NCBI RefSeq assembly: GCF_018294505.1
Contig: NC_057809.1
Coordinates: forward strand, 421,684,233 to 421,748,232
Source of the DNA: Triticum aestivum
Taxonomy: Eukaryota > Streptophyta > Magnoliopsida > Poales > Poaceae
Reading direction: 5' to 3'
DNA length: 64,000 nucleotides
The notes under the pieces are model-generated. The model was not told the DNA's origin and searched no databases. It was given only the letters and a program-made list of their open reading frames with translations. This document shows, in pieces, positions 1-12,995 of the stretch. Positions within the stretch are counted from its first letter, which is position 1, and each line of letters opens with the position of its first letter. Both the position numbers and the translations under genes were made by a program.

Positions 1-130
1 CCAGCTCCAAGATGACATAAAGCAGTTTTAACGTAGTTTCTTTTAATGGAGCATGGTATAGTGGGTACTCCAGGATCTCCAAGTTTCTTTGGTATTCCAT
101 CCTTAAAAGTATAATTAGCAAGCATGGTGG
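1..130 (-). pseudogene. Gypsy element B: start of aspartic protease domain (continues off the left edge)
   Basis: Read on the minus strand, this is an open frame that continues directly from the gag fragment at 12996-13192 once the LARD element and one copy of its AAATC duplication are removed. The encoded peptide has the TIPCSI...NYVKTAL stretch typical of Triticeae gypsy polyproteins just before the retropepsin active site. That site normally reads DLGAG. Here it reads HLGAG, so the catalytic aspartate is replaced by histidine (codon at about plus 11-13) and the protease should be inactive. Polymerase domains of element B are expected to the left of the window. The assignment to Ty3/gypsy is secure; the family name is not. 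Confidence 0.85.
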
Positions 131-135
131 AAATC
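131..135. repeat. Left target-site duplication AAATC of the LARD element
   Basis: The five bases AAATC directly precede the first LTR base (TGTAAC) and recur as 12996-13000 directly after the last LTR base. This proves both element ends. Removing the element restores the reading frame of the interrupted element B polyprotein. Confidence 0.95.
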
Positions 136-2773
136 TGTAACACCCATGATGCGGCTATATCTCCCACGTGTCGAGGCTCGACTTGAAGGCATAACCGCAT
201 GGTGGTTTTGTCGCAAGAAGGGTCATCTTCACACAATCCCATGTAATGAACAAGAATGGGATAAAGAGTTGGCTTACAATCGCCACTTCACACAATACAT
301 AAATTAAACATACATCATTCAGAGTACACACAAGGTCCGACTACGGAACCAAAATAAAGTAAGACAACCCCAAATGCTAGATCCCCGATCGTCCCAACTG
401 GGCTCCACTACTGATCATCAGGAAACGAAACATAGTAACGACCAAGGTCCTCGTCAAACTCCCACTTGAGCTCGGTTGCATCACCTGCACTGGTATCAAC
501 GGCACCTGCAACTGTTTTTGTAGAATCTGTGAGTCACGAGGACTTAGCAATCTCACACCCGTGAGATCAAGACCATTTAAGCTTATGGGTAGGATAGGGT
601 AATGAGGTGGAGCTGCAGCAAGCACTAGCATGTATGGTGGCTAACATACGCAAATAAGAGCGAGAAGAGAAGCAACGCAACGGTCGAGAAGGTAGAAGTG
701 ATCAAGAAGTGATCCTGAAACTACTTATGCACAACCATAACACAAGAACAGTGTTCACTTCCTGGACTTCACCGAAAAGAGACCATCAGGGCTACACACG
801 CGGTTGATGCATTTTAATTAAGTCAAGTGTCAAGTTATCTACAACCAGACATTAACAAATTCACGTCTGCCACATAATCGCGGGCACGGCTCTCGAAAGT
901 TTATGCCCTGCAGGGGTGCCCCAACTTAGCCTATCACAAGCTCTCACGGTCAACGAAGGATATTCCTTCTACCGGGAAGACCCGATCAGTCTCGGAATCC
1001 TGGTTACAAGACATTTCGACAATGGTAAAACATGACCAGCAAAACCTCCCGATGTGTTGACAATCCCGATAGGAGTCGCACGTATATCATTCTCAGGACA
1101 CACTGGATAGGTCAAGCTACGAGTAAAACCAGTCCTCAAGTTGCCCCGAGGTGGCCCCGCAGGCTGTCCGGTTCGGACCAACACTTAGAGAAGCACTGGC
1201 CCGGGGGGTTAAAAATAAAGATGACCCTCCGGTTGGCCGACCCAAGGGAGGGTAATAGATTGTTAGGCAATTGTAAAACCAAGGTTGGGCCTTGCTGGAG
1301 GAGTTTTATTCAAAGCTAACTGTCAAGGGGTTCCCATAACACCCAACGGCATAAGGAATGCAAAATCAAGGAACATAACACCGGTATAACGGAAACTAGG
1401 TCGGCAAGAGTGGAACAAAACACCAGGCATAAGGCCAAGCCTTCCACCCTTTACCAAGCATATAGATGCATTAATTAAATATAAGAGATATTGTGATATC
1501 CCAACATAAAGATGTTCCAACATGGAGCAATCTTCAACTTCACCTCCAACTAGCAACGGTATAAGAGGGGCTGAGCAAAGCGGTAACATAGCCAAACAAC
1601 GGTTTGCTAGGAAGGATGGTTAGAGGCTTGACATGGCAATATGAGAGGCATGATATAGCAAGTGGTAGGTAGCGCGGCATAGCGATAGAGCGAACAACTA
1701 GCAAGCAAAGATAGAAGTGATATCGAGGGTAACGGTCATCTTGACTGAGATCCCGCAAGGAAGAAGAACGAGTCCATGAAGAAGACAAACGGACGAAGTC
1801 GAACAAATACTCACAAACGCGACATTATCGGAACTAACCCGAAGAAGCAACACCAGAAAGAAGCAAACAACATGGTAAACAACCATCACATAAACATGGC
1901 AAGATGCACAAACAAGTATGATGCATGTTCGGTTTAAATAGGCATGGCATGGCAAAGTGCACAAACAAAACTACAAGTTAAGTGGAGCTCAATATGCAAC
2001 GAGTTGCATATTGACGGAACACCACATCAAATTATTTAGTTCTCTCTCGTTTATGTACCCAACAATATTAAATGTTATTAAACATGGCGAGGGGTGAAGC
2101 ATATGAAAACTACCTATCTAGGCAAGTTTAAATGAGGTCGGAACAACAAACAACAATTCCGGAAAATCCTCATATGCATATTTCGAATTTGCTACTGTTC
2201 TGCCTAAAACCATATTTTATTGTTGTTAAACAGGAAAATAAAGTGCAACAAGTTAATCTATGCATTTTTCTACCCCATTTACATATAAATTTTATTAAAT
2301 TTGGAGCTACTGTTATTTAGTTATGAAATAAATCATTTTAACATGGCATTATGCAAAATAAATGTAAACAGCATGTTTAAACATTTTAAACATGGATGAA
2401 AGTGGTATATTATGAAACTAGGCAAAATTCTAAGCAAGTTACATATATGAAGTTTTTACATATGCTGCATAGATCATGATTTATTATATGCATGAAGCTC
2501 GGGGTCCAAACTGTAAAACTGCACTTTTTGGTTAATTAGCAAATTCACAGATCTGAAAAAAATGTATGCGGGCTGAATCTGGCTGGCCCGATAGTGTACA
2601 GGAGAGAGGCTGGAGGGGGCTGCTCACCATGGGCCATGGGCCTGCTGGTGGAGCGGCTCAGCTGGGCTGCAGAAGAGGGCGCCTTGGGCCAGCGGGGCTG
2701 GGCCTTGGCGCTTGTCCACGCTGGCACCAGATCGTGTCAACTACGGGTGGCGCTCGTCCTATCGCTCGAAGAG

Positions 2774-2954
2774 TAATGCTATACGTACAAACGAGTTACA
2801 AGGTTTTACAAAGAGGGTTAATTTGATGGTCAATATGTGGGGAGGCGCCCACCCCCCTGAAAATCAGGGGGGCAATTTTGTAATTGGTTAGTAGATGGGA
2901 AAAAAATCCTAGTCAGCGTGTAATTGCGTCTAACTCTTTGTATGTTTAGCATTA
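2774..2954. mobile_element. MITE-like inverted-repeat element inside the LARD 3' LTR
   Basis: Near-perfect terminal inverted repeats of about 18 bp (TAATGCTATACGTACAAA at the left, and the complement of TTTGTATGTTTAGCATTA at the right) bound a 180-bp segment with no coding capacity. It includes the short internal palindrome CCCCCCTGAAAATCAGGGGGG near 2849-2870. Superfamily is uncertain. It lies in the segment missing from the second LTR. Confidence 0.6.
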
Positions 2955-3934
2955 TTGCCGCTCAAAACAGAGTAAGCCAGCAAGCGCGGGACTTGGCGGG
3001 ACGACGGAGCCACGGGAACGGGAGGAGATCGCCAAATCCGAGGCCAGGGAGGTGATGGAGCTCCATTCAGAGGTAGCGCGCAGTAGATCAGGCAGAGACG
3101 AGGCGGGGTCCTGGTTCAGAGAGAGAGATGTGAGAGGAGGGACTAGAAAGCAGGGGAGGGGAAGGAAGGAGCGACGCGGGGCTCATCTGCTGGTCGGCTG
3201 GACGGTGAGGCAAGGAGAGGCATCACGGAATCTTGGCACGGCGGTGCTCATCGCAGCAGAGGGCGACAACGGCGAGGCAGAGGAGCGGACGAAGCTCTTG
3301 CAGGGTGGGCATCCATGGCATCCTGGTGACATCTTGCAGCGGTGCGGCGCGAGGTTCAGACGGGGGATGGTGCCGGAGGCACGAGGAATCGGCATAGTGG
3401 TTGCAAGGGAGGTGCGGGACTTGCTGTGGCTGACGAAGAAGCAAGGCGACAACAGTGCGGGACGGCGAGGTTGGAGGCGAGGCTCCAGGAACGGTGGAGC
3501 TTGCCAGCGACGGCGACGACACAAGCGATGGCGGCCATGGGGGCTCGGTTCCCTGTTGCAACATAGAGAGAGCACTGAGAAGGAGAGAAGAGAGAAACGG
3601 GAGAGGAAGGAAGGGAAGGTAGGGGCGGCGCGAGGCAGTTCCTACTAGAGTTTGATGTCGAGGTTTGCCGGGGCGGATGGCGCTCCAGAGGCTGGTGCAG
3701 GGCGGTGCTGATTCCGATCCATCCTGGATCGAGGCACGGGAGGAGGGAACGAGGCACTCGGGCCTTGCGGGGTGGGTGGTGCTGAAATCAACGGAGGAAG
3801 AGAGTGGCGATGGCGTGGGAATTTGGAGAAGGTGGAGGCTTGGCTGGATCCCGAGGAAGATCTTGGAGTGGCGGCGGCGGGGAGGGACAAACGTCCCAGG
3901 TTTTAGGGTTAGGCTAAATTAGGTAGGTGGTGGT

Positions 3935-3945
3935 CTTATATATAG
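3935..3945 (-). promoter_or_regulatory. TATA box of LARD LTR (3' copy)
   Basis: The minus strand reads CTATATATAAG about 400 bp downstream of the LTR start, in the position expected for the U3/R border. The equivalent site in the 5' LTR is at 12582-12592, so it is conserved. Transcription would run right to left, agreeing with the primer site orientation. Confidence 0.6.
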
Positions 3946-4348
3946 CAAGTGGACTAGGGCAGGATAAATTTGGATCCTCCGATCAAAATCGAGCAGTTGT
4001 GAATAAATGGCTTCGAGGAGTCCAACAAAGAACCAAGCATATTTTAGGGATGATTGGGGATGATCCGGACCCATTAGTCATGACTGCCCGGGTCGGGTTC
4101 GGAGAACTTTCGGACACGCACGCGAGGGGTTTGACGAAAGGCCAATGAAGACAAAGCGGTCAGAGAGAGGGTGATGAAGGCAAAGGAAGAAACGGCCACG
4201 ACGAACGAATGCATGTTTTAAAACATGACGAGAACGGAGTGACAATGCAATGCGAATGATGCGATGATGAATGCAACAAACAAATAAAACACACGGCGAC
4301 AACGAAGAACATGGAAGGTGTCTGCAGCGTCGGCCACAGTGCGTTACA

Positions 4349-7300
4349 ACACTCCACCACTACAAGAGGATCTCGTCGCGAGATCTAATGATGGCACCGG
4401 AGAAAAGCGAAAGAGGAAGAGAAGAGGTAAAACAGAGTTGCTTCTTCGACAAACGAGTGAAGCCAATCAACCTTGAGAGGTTAAACAATTTAAAGAAGAA
4501 TACAATGGAGATGAACAAGATTGCGAAGACACCTTTAGATAAGAGGAACATGGGATACGACGAGAACCAAGAGGTTAAGTGACAAGATAGATATCTAAAC
4601 CACTCCGGTTAAAACAAGATAGGGAAGGAATAAGAATGATATAATTTGGGCAGCACTCCGACTGTAAATGGAAGGAATTTGAACATGATCTTGACAAGAT
4701 GATAGGATACTTGATGAAAGATGAGAGGATTCAAATGGCACAAGGGGTAAGAAAGATTTCAGACAGCACTCCGGTTGAGGAAGGAGGCAAAACTTGATAA
4801 GATGAGAGAATTCAAATGAAAACACGACACTCCGGCTAAACGGATAAGCAAGGGAAAGAACATGATATTGACAAAACAAGATGATGGGTCAAAGAGAGCA
4901 ACATCACCATGCCTCTGGTAGAAATGAAAGAATGCAATGAAAAGAACGGAGAAGAAAACAACATGTTCTACCTCAAATGAATTTGTTATAGCATCCTTAA
5001 AAAGAAGGATAGAACGGACTTGTTGAAAAATCAACAAAGAAAGGATATGATCTTCATGGGCTTATGGGGACATCTCAAAACTTGAGGTGAAATTTTGCCA
5101 CTAACAAAAACAATTGCTTGCTTGAGATCAACGAAGAGATGAAAACTTAATTCGCCGAGAGAATAGGAGAAAAACTTGGATCATTGATAGACACCACAAT
5201 TAGCAACATTCCTTCAAGAAGGCTTTAAATGAGATCTATACCAAGATAACATCAACGAAGAAATTGTTGGGTTGAAATGATACCATGAACGAAGAAAATA
5301 TGATGGGTTTAAATATCTCATTCTTGATAACTTGTGAATAATGAAACATGAAAAGAAATTGTCAAGAATAACATATCACCATCTCAAAATAAGCTAGAAA
5401 GAATTGCACTTCAAAATGCAAGATGAAGAATGCTTGAACTCCTCAAAACAAAACATGTGTTAAGCACCCTGTTTATTTTAGAGTATAGCTTGACGGATCT
5501 TGACTCCGAGAGAAATCTTGAAGAACAATTGAAGAATGAAAGGAATCCTTGACGAAGCACCATGTAGAGCCTACATGAAGAACTCCGGTAATAAAAGGAT
5601 GATAAAAAGAAAGGGAAGTTGAGAACACAAGGTGAAGCCTTGCAATGATTTAGATGGAGCTTCGCGACGAAATAATGCGGAAAACTTGGAACTCCGGAAG
5701 AAGAAATTAATCACTTGGATGAAACAAGAACAAGAATTATGTTATGCTTATCCTTCACCAATTTAGATTGATGACAAGCAATGGATTTGGCATAATACTT
5801 ATTCTTCTTGAAAAGATTGAAGAGATATGGCCAAACTTGAGAAAAGTCTGCAACGAACCACCGGTAGGATTGAAACAACGAACAAATTAAATATGGGAAT
5901 ATAGGACGAGGAATCTTGAACAAACCACCGTAAGAATTGAAAATGAAAGTGGAAAAAGCACAATAAACCGGGAAAAATTGGAAAACGAATGAAGATACTT
6001 GAGGGGATTTAGATACCTGTGAACGAAAAGATCACGAGCTCATTAGACAATACTTGAATGATGCACCGGTAAGATTTGGAGAATGAGAGCTGAAAGCTTG
6101 AATGAATAATTCTGAGATGATGGGCTCCGGAGAATCAAACTGAAAAGACTCCTGAAATGCTCCGGATGGGTGAAAAGAATTCTCGCAATCGAAAACAATT
6201 ATGAGAGGATGGCATGAAGCTAGAACCATGAATCTTCAAGAGAACAGACCAAGATTCAAGAGCAATTCTTCTTCAGTCTTCACATATGTGAGAATGATGA
6301 TGAGAACCACCCTAACAATTGTTGAGATACTCCGGGATGAAAAATATGAAGGTTGAACCAACGATGAAAAGAATTTGAAAACGAACTTGGAGGATACATT
6401 TGACTGATGAGAAATCATTCTTATGTCAAACTTTGAAAGAATTTGGGAATCGCTCCGGATAAGTTAGAAGAGTCAGGTAAGATCCTAGAAAAGACCTGTG
6501 GGTTAGGGCCCACTCAAAAGAAACACCGTTGAACGATTACTTGAAAAACGAGAGATTGCATCGGTTGAATTAAATGGCTTGAATGAGATAGCATCCTCAA
6601 AAGAACTTGAGTGAATTGAGAATGGAAACTTGAATCTTCTGAGATATCTTCATCACTTCGGAACAATTGAATAGTGAGAAGTGGATGATTAAGAGGTGCA
6701 CTGGTACGAGAAAAACATTTGAAACAAGGAAAAGATATGATCGACAAAGCTTGAATTTAATCCACTGGAGAAGAAAGAGAATGAAGAATGATGAACTTGA
6801 AGCTCCATTAGTATCTTCCCGAGAATCACCGGATAAGAACATTGGCGGAAAAGAATGGAGAGACTTCCCATCAATAAAAGGATACTTGATTAAGAAATTT
6901 GAGTCCTTGTAGAAAAGGGTAGGAGGGAGGGAAAAACAAAGGCAACTTGGGACGAATGAAACAGACATCATTGAGAAAAAACTTAGAATTGATCTTGCGA
7001 ATGTTGGAATGATCGGATTTACTTCGAGAGAAGCACACCGGTTGGAAAGGATTGAAAATTCAACCTTGATGAACAAGAAGGATTATCATCCACATAGAAA
7101 TATGAGAACACCACTTAGAATAAGGTATGGAATCAACACTTGGCATTGAAGCAACTCGAATACCACAAATTAAAACAAAAACAAAGGATTTGGCTTGCAG
7201 AATCAGCCGGAAACAAACATATGATAGATCCCATATCGTATCATGTGTGTGTTGGAAAGATATCCTACGAGATACTTGAATTCCCACTTATAAACTCCCA

Positions 7301-7927
7301 AAACTTTCTGGTTATGCAATCTAGTGTTGGGGATACAGGGGCACAATATATCTCACCCAAACTAACAATACCTAGATCCAGCTATAGCCATCTGACATAA
7401 CCAGGTAAACTCCGGAAATCGTGTACCTCAACCTTTGAAAAGCATCCGTTATACGAGTTATGGAAATACTCCCAAACTCCCACCCCAGTACTGGGTGGCG
7501 TCGAGGTGATCTCACCAACAAAATGCATAAAAGAGATTTTCGATGTCGGCGAAACTCAGGTATTCCAGAACTACAATGATAAAATTGTGACGACAACACC
7601 TCGGAGCTCAACACCCCGGGACACTGCCACAACCCCTAAATGTCATGAGGCACCAAGAACAATGTTCTTGTCACAAGACTCTCAGAACGATTCCAAGATA
7701 CCCGCGTGATCCTAAAAGAAAATCTGTGAAATTTGAGGAGAGAAAAGTCAAAAACTTCTACGTCAGAAGGCCTCACCAAAGCGACGAAGGGACTGAGGAG
7801 CAAAAAGAATCCTACTCTCCGATATATATAATCCTAAGACTCAAAACATTTTGTTCTAGACTCAACAACATCAGCGATTTGATCAAGCAGGGGGCTCCTA
7901 AGTCGGGGATGGCTCTGATTACCAACT
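4349..7927 (-). other. LARD internal domain, non-coding
   Basis: There are 3.6 kb between the two LTRs. The longest open frame is 159 codons, and no gag, protease, reverse transcriptase, RNase H or integrase motif is recognisable. The plus strand is A/G-rich, with a recurrent CTCCGG or CACCGG core in an A-rich setting spaced tens to a few hundred bases apart (for example near 4603, 4760, 4828, 5692, 5862, 6067, 6124, 6163, 6330, 6452). A short purine-rich stretch on the minus strand (TAGTGGTGGAGTGT, 4349-4362) abuts the 3' LTR and is the likely polypurine tract. Mobilisation would need proteins from another element. Confidence 0.75.
7911..7925 (-). promoter_or_regulatory. Primer binding site of the LARD (tRNA-Met type)
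   Basis: On the minus strand, TTGGTAATCAGAGCC starts two bases after the 5' LTR end at 7928. This closely resembles the plant initiator tRNA-Met primer site (TGGTATCAGAGC) with one extra A. It fixes the element orientation as minus. Confidence 0.75.
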
Positions 7928-8017
7928 TGTAACGCCCACGATGCGGCTATATCTCCCATGTGTCGAGGCACGACTTGGAGGCATAACCGCATGGTGGTTT
8001 TGTCGCAAGAAGGGTCA

Positions 8018-9394
8018 TGAAAGTGCGTTATATCGACTAGAGGGGGGATGAATAGGCGATTTTTATGGAAGTCTTCAAAACTTGGGAGTTATGAAGACAA
8101 ACAGTGAAGATTATACATATTACTATGCAGCGGAAGTTAGATCACACTAGCCCAGCCATGGTCATGTATTCAATAGAGTGAAAGCACAGTGACAAACATC
8201 TTCAGTGTAATAAGGATCAAGTAGGAAGAAGTTATGATGCCAAACAGATCATGCATTCACGTTGTGAAGACAAATGATAAAGCAAGCACGCAATGACTTC
8301 ACAATGAGTAACAACAAGAGAAGGAAGTGAAGATGAAACCAGTGACTCGTTGAAGACAATGATATGTTGGACCAGTTCCAGTTGCTGTGACAACTGTACG
8401 TCTGGTTGGAGCGGCTAGGTATTTAAACCTTAGGACACACAGTCCCGGACACCCAGTCCTGAACACACAGTTCAGGACACCAAGTCCTCACCGTAATCTC
8501 CTTGAGCTAAGGTCACTTAGTCCTCGCCCAATCATTTTGGTAAGTCTTCAAGGTAGACTCCCAAACCTTCACAGACTTCGTTCACTGGCAATCCACAATG
8601 TCTCTTGGATGCTCTGAACGCGACGCCTAACCGTCTGGAGGATTCACAGTCCTCAAGTGTAATAAGTCTTCAGATCACACAGACAAGAAGACTTAAGTGA
8701 TGCCCAATTTACTCTGGCTCTGGGTGGTTAGGGCTTTTCTCCTCACTAGGAATTTTCTCTCAAAGGCTTCGAGGTGGGTTGCTCTCAAATGACAATAGCC
8801 GTGCACTGAAATCTGAGCAGCCAACCGTTTATGGTTGTGGGGGTGGGCTATTTATAGCCACTTGGCAACCCGACCTGATTTGTCCGAAATGACCCTGGGT
8901 CACTAAGGAACTGACACGTGTCTCAACGGTCAGATTTCGAACTCTCATGGCAACTTTACTTGGGCTACAAGCAAAGCTGACTTGTCCGGCTCTGGACAAG
9001 ATTTGCTCTCATTGTCTTCACTCGAAGACATAGGTTTTTGATTTAGGCATCACTTAAGTCATTCTGACTTGTTCTCCTGGACCCCACTTAACAGTACGGT
9101 GGTTTCTATGACTCAACAAAAATAAAAAGAACTACGAAAGATCTAAGTCTTCGAGTTCCATAGGCTTCATAACGTGTCTTCTGTTATCATAGTCTTCAAT
9201 ATGAATATCTTCATATACCACCTTTGACTTCATTGTCTTCATTCATTTTTAGGGGTCATCTCTGGTAGTAAACTGAATCAATGAGGGACTTCTACCTGTG
9301 TTTTCCTGCAATTCTCACAAACACATTAGTCCCTCAACTAGGTTTGTCGTCAATACTCCAAAACCAACTAGGGGTGGCACTAGATGCACTTACA
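8018..9394 (-). mobile_element. Solo LTR inside the LARD 5' LTR
   Basis: A 1,377-bp insertion runs from TGAAAGTGC to GCACTTACA and is flanked by a perfect 5-bp duplication GGTCA (8013-8017 and 9395-9399). The uninterrupted target is visible in the other LARD LTR near 221. It has no internal domain or second LTR, so it is best read as a solo LTR left by unequal recombination. A strong TATA motif (CTATAAATAGCC) lies on the minus strand at 8846-8859. In that orientation the LTR begins TGTAAGTGCATCTAGTGCC. No coding sequence is seen. Confidence 0.85.
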
Positions 9395-12300
9395 GGTCAT
9401 CTTCACACAATCCCATGTAATGAACAAGAATGGGATAAAGAGTTGGCTTACAATCCCCACTTCACACAATACATAAATTAAACATACATCATTCAGAGTA
9501 CACACAAGGTCCGACTACGGAACCAAAATAAAAGAAGACAACCCCAAATGCTAGATCCCTGATCGTCCAACTGGGCTCCACTATTGATCATCAGGAAACG
9601 AAACATAGTAATGACCAAGGTCCTCGTCAAAGTCCCACTTGAGCTCGGTTGCATCACTTGCACTGGTATCAACGGCACCTGCAACTGTTTTGGTAGAATC
9701 TGTGAGTCACGAGGACTCAGCAATCTCACACCCGCGAGATCAAGACCATTTAAGCTTATGGGTAGGATAGGGTAATGAGGTGGAGCTGCAGCAAAAAGTA
9801 GCATGTATGGTGGCTAACATACGCAAATAAGAGCGAGAAGAGAAGCAACGCAACGGTCGAGAAGCTAGAAGTGATCAAGAAGTGATCTTGAAACTACTTA
9901 CGCACAACCATAACACAAGAACTCTGTTCACTTCCCGGACTCCGCCGAAAAGAGACCATCAGGGCTACACACACGGTTGATGCATTTTAATTAAGTCAAG
10001 TGTCAAGTTATCTACAACCGGGCATTAACAAATTCCCATCTGCTACATAACCGCAGGCACGGCTCTCAAAAGTTTATACCCTGCAGGGGTGTCCCAACTT
10101 AGCCCATCACAAGCTCTAACGGTCAACGAAAGATATTCCTTCTACCGGGAAGACCCGATCAGTCTTGGAATCCCAGTTACAAGACATTTCGACAATGGTA
10201 AAACAAGACCAGCAAAACCACCCGATGTGTCGACAATCCCGAGAGGAGTCGCACGTATCTCGTTCTTAGGACACACCGGATAGGTCAAGCTATGAGTAAA
10301 ACTAGTCCTCAAGTTGCCTCGAGGTGGCCCCGCAGGCTGCCTGGGTCGGACCAACACTTAGAGAAGCACTGGCCTGGCGGGGTTAAAATAAAGATGACCC
10401 TCGGGTTGGCCGGCCCAAGGGATGGGTAATAGGTTTTTAGGAAAATGTAAAACCAAGGTTGGGCCTTGCTGCAGGAGTTTTATTCAAAGCGAACTGTCAA
10501 GGGGTTCCCATAACACCCAACCGCGTAAGGAACACAAAATCAAGGAACATAACACCGGTATGACGGAAACTAGGGCGGCAAGAGTGGAACAAAACACCGG
10601 GCATAAGGAGAAGCCTTCCACCATTTACCAAGTATATAGATGCATTACTTAAATATAAGAGATATTGTGATATCCCAACATAAACATGTTCCAACATGGA
10701 GCAATCTTCAAGTTCACCTGCAACTAGCAACGCTATAAGAGGGACTGAGCAAAGTGGTAACATAGCCAAACAATGGTTTGCTAGGAAGGATGGTTAGAGG
10801 CTTGACATGGCAATATGGGAGGCATGATATGGCAAGTGGTAGGTAGCACGGCATAGTGATAGAGCGAACAACTAGCAAGCAAAGATAGAAGTGATATCGA
10901 GGGTAATGGTCATCTTGCCTAAGATCCTGCAAGTAAGAGGAACGAGTCCATGAAGAAGACAAACGGACGAAGTCGAACAAATCCTCACAAACGGGACGTT
11001 ATCGGAACTAACCCGAAGAAGCAACACCGTAAAGAAGCAAACAACATGGTAAACAACCATCACATAAACATGGCATGATGCACAAACAAGTATGATGCAT
11101 GCCCGGTTTAAATAGGCATGGCATGACAAAGTGCACAAACAAAACTACAAGTTAAGTGGAGCTCAATATGCAACGAGTTGCATATTGACGGAACACCACA
11201 TCAAATTATTTAGTTCTCTCTCATTTATGTACCCAACAATATTAAATGTTATTAAACACGGCGAGGGGTGAAGCATATGAAAACTACCTATCTAGGCAAG
11301 TTTAAATGAGGCCGGAACAACAGACAACAATTCCAGAAAATCCTCATATGCATATTTCGAATTTGCTACTGTTCTGCCTAAAACCATATTTTATTGTTGT
11401 TAAATAGGAAAATAAAGTGCAACAAGTTAATCTATGCATTTTTCTACCCCATTTACATATAAAGTTTATTAAATTTCGAGCTACAGTTATTTAGTTATGA
11501 AATAAATCATTTTAACATGGCATTATGCAAAATAAATGTAAACAGCATGTTTAAACATTTTAAACATGGATGAAAGTGGTATATTATGAAACTAGGCAAA
11601 ATTCTAAGCAAGTTACATATATGAAGCTTTTACATATGTTGCATAGATCATGAGTTATTATATGCATGAAGCTCGGGGTCCAAACTGTAAAACTGCACTT
11701 TCTGGTTAATTAGCAAATTCGCAGCAGATCATGCGGTGATGAGGCGGGGTCTTGATTCAGAGAAAGAGATACGAGAGGAGGGACTAGAAAGCAGGGGAGG
11801 GGAAGGATGGAGCGACGCGGGGCTCATCTGTTGGTCGGCTGGACGACGAGGCAAGGAGAGGCAGCATGGAATCTTGGCACGACAATGCTCGTCGTAGCAG
11901 AGGGCGACTGCGGCGAGGCAGAGGAGCGGACGAAGCTCCTGCAGGGCAGGTGTCCATGGCGTCTTGGTGGCATCTTTCAGCGGTGCGGCGCGAGGTTCAG
12001 ATGGGGGATGGTGCCGGAGGCGCGAGCAATGGGCATAGTGGTTGCGAGGGAGGTGCGGGACTTGCTGCGGCAGACGAATAAGCAAGGAGGCGATAGTGCG
12101 GGATGGCGAGGTCGGAGGCGAGGCTCCAGGAATGGTGGAGCTTGTCAGCGATGGTGACGGCACAAGCGGTGGCGGCCTTGGGGGCTCGGTTCCCTGTTGC
12201 AACATAGAGAGAGCACTAAGAAGGAGAGAAGAGAGAAACGGGAGAGGAAGGAAGGGAAGGTAGGGGCGGCGTGAGGCAGTTCCTACTGGAGCTCGATGTC

Positions 12301-12581
12301 GAGGTTTGCCGGGGCGGATGGCGCTCCGGAGGCTGGCGCAGGGTGGTGTTGCTTCCGATCCATCCTGGATCGAGGCACGGGAGGAGGGAACAAGGCACTC
12401 GGGCCTTGCAGGGTGGCTGGCGCTGAAATCAACGGAGGAAGAGTGTGGCGATGGCATGGGAATTTGGAGAAGGTGGAGGCTTGGCTGCGCTGGGATCCCG
12501 AGGAAGATCTTGGAGTGGCAGCGGCGGGGAGGGACAAACCTCCTAGGTTTTAGGGTTAGGCTAAATTAGGTAGGTGGCGGT

Positions 12582-12592
12582 CTTATATATAG
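12582..12592 (-). promoter_or_regulatory. TATA box of LARD LTR (5' copy, the one that would drive transcription)
   Basis: CTATATATAAG on the minus strand, about 400 bp inside the 5' LTR. It is identical to the site in the 3' LTR. Confidence 0.6.
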
Positions 12593-12995
12593 CAGGTGGA
12601 CTAGGGCAGGATTAATTTGAATCCTCTGATCGAAATCGAGCGGTTGTGAATAAATGGCTTCGAGGAGTCCAACAAAGAACCGAGGATATTTTAGGGATGA
12701 TTGGGGATGATCCGGACCCGTCGGTCATGACTGCCCGGGTCGGGTTCGGTGAAGTTTCGGACGCGCACGCGAGGGGTTTGACGAAAGCCCAATGAAGACA
12801 AAGCGGTCAGAGAGAGGGTGACGAAGGCAAATGAAGAAATGACCACGACGAACGAATGCCAGTTTTAAAACATGACGACAACGGAGTGTTGATGCAATGC
12901 GAATGATGCGATGATGAATGCAACAAACAAATAAAACACACGGCGACAACGAAGAACATGGAAGGCGTCTGCAGCGTCTATCTCGGGGCGTTACA

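Larger units (their letters stand above)
136..4348 (-). repeat. LARD 3' LTR (4,213 bp)
   Basis: On the minus strand this LTR begins TGTAACGC at 4348 and ends GTTACA at 136. By eye it is very similar to 7928-12995 outside two indels. It retains a segment of about 0.54 kb (near 2550-3090, including a MITE) that is absent from the other LTR. A GC-rich block at 3050-3900 contains overlapping open frames on both strands. The other LTR does not conserve these as one frame, so I do not call them genes. Confidence 0.85.
136..12995 (-). mobile_element. LARD-like non-autonomous LTR retrotransposon (Sukkula-like architecture), complete
   Basis: Two direct repeats of about 4 kb (136-4348 and 7928-12995) flank a 3.6 kb internal region with no retroviral protein domains in any frame. 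The ends are TGTAAC...GTTACA with a perfect 5-bp target duplication AAATC. A primer binding site matching the initiator tRNA-Met type lies on the minus strand beside 7928, so the element reads right to left. LTR length, internal length and absence of genes match the published description of large retrotransposon derivatives such as Sukkula. The family name is inferred from architecture, not from a search. It is inserted in gypsy element B and carries a solo LTR at 8018-9394. Confidence 0.85.
7928..12995 (-). repeat. LARD 5' LTR (interrupted by a solo LTR)
   Basis: This is the second copy of the LARD LTR. Subtracting the 1,377-bp solo LTR and its duplicated 5 bp leaves about 3.69 kb. The shortfall against the other copy is a deletion of about 0.54 kb at the junction near 11722. 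The TATA box is at 12582-12592 on the minus strand. A 242-codon minus-strand frame (11729-12457) in the GC-rich part is broken in the other LTR and is not called as a gene. Confidence 0.85.

Noticed and set aside
11729..12457. 242-codon minus-strand open frame (and overlapping frames at 3052-3757)
   Set aside because: Lies in the GC-rich part of the LARD LTRs. The equivalent frame is broken in the other LTR, shows no domain pattern, and open frames occur on both strands there.
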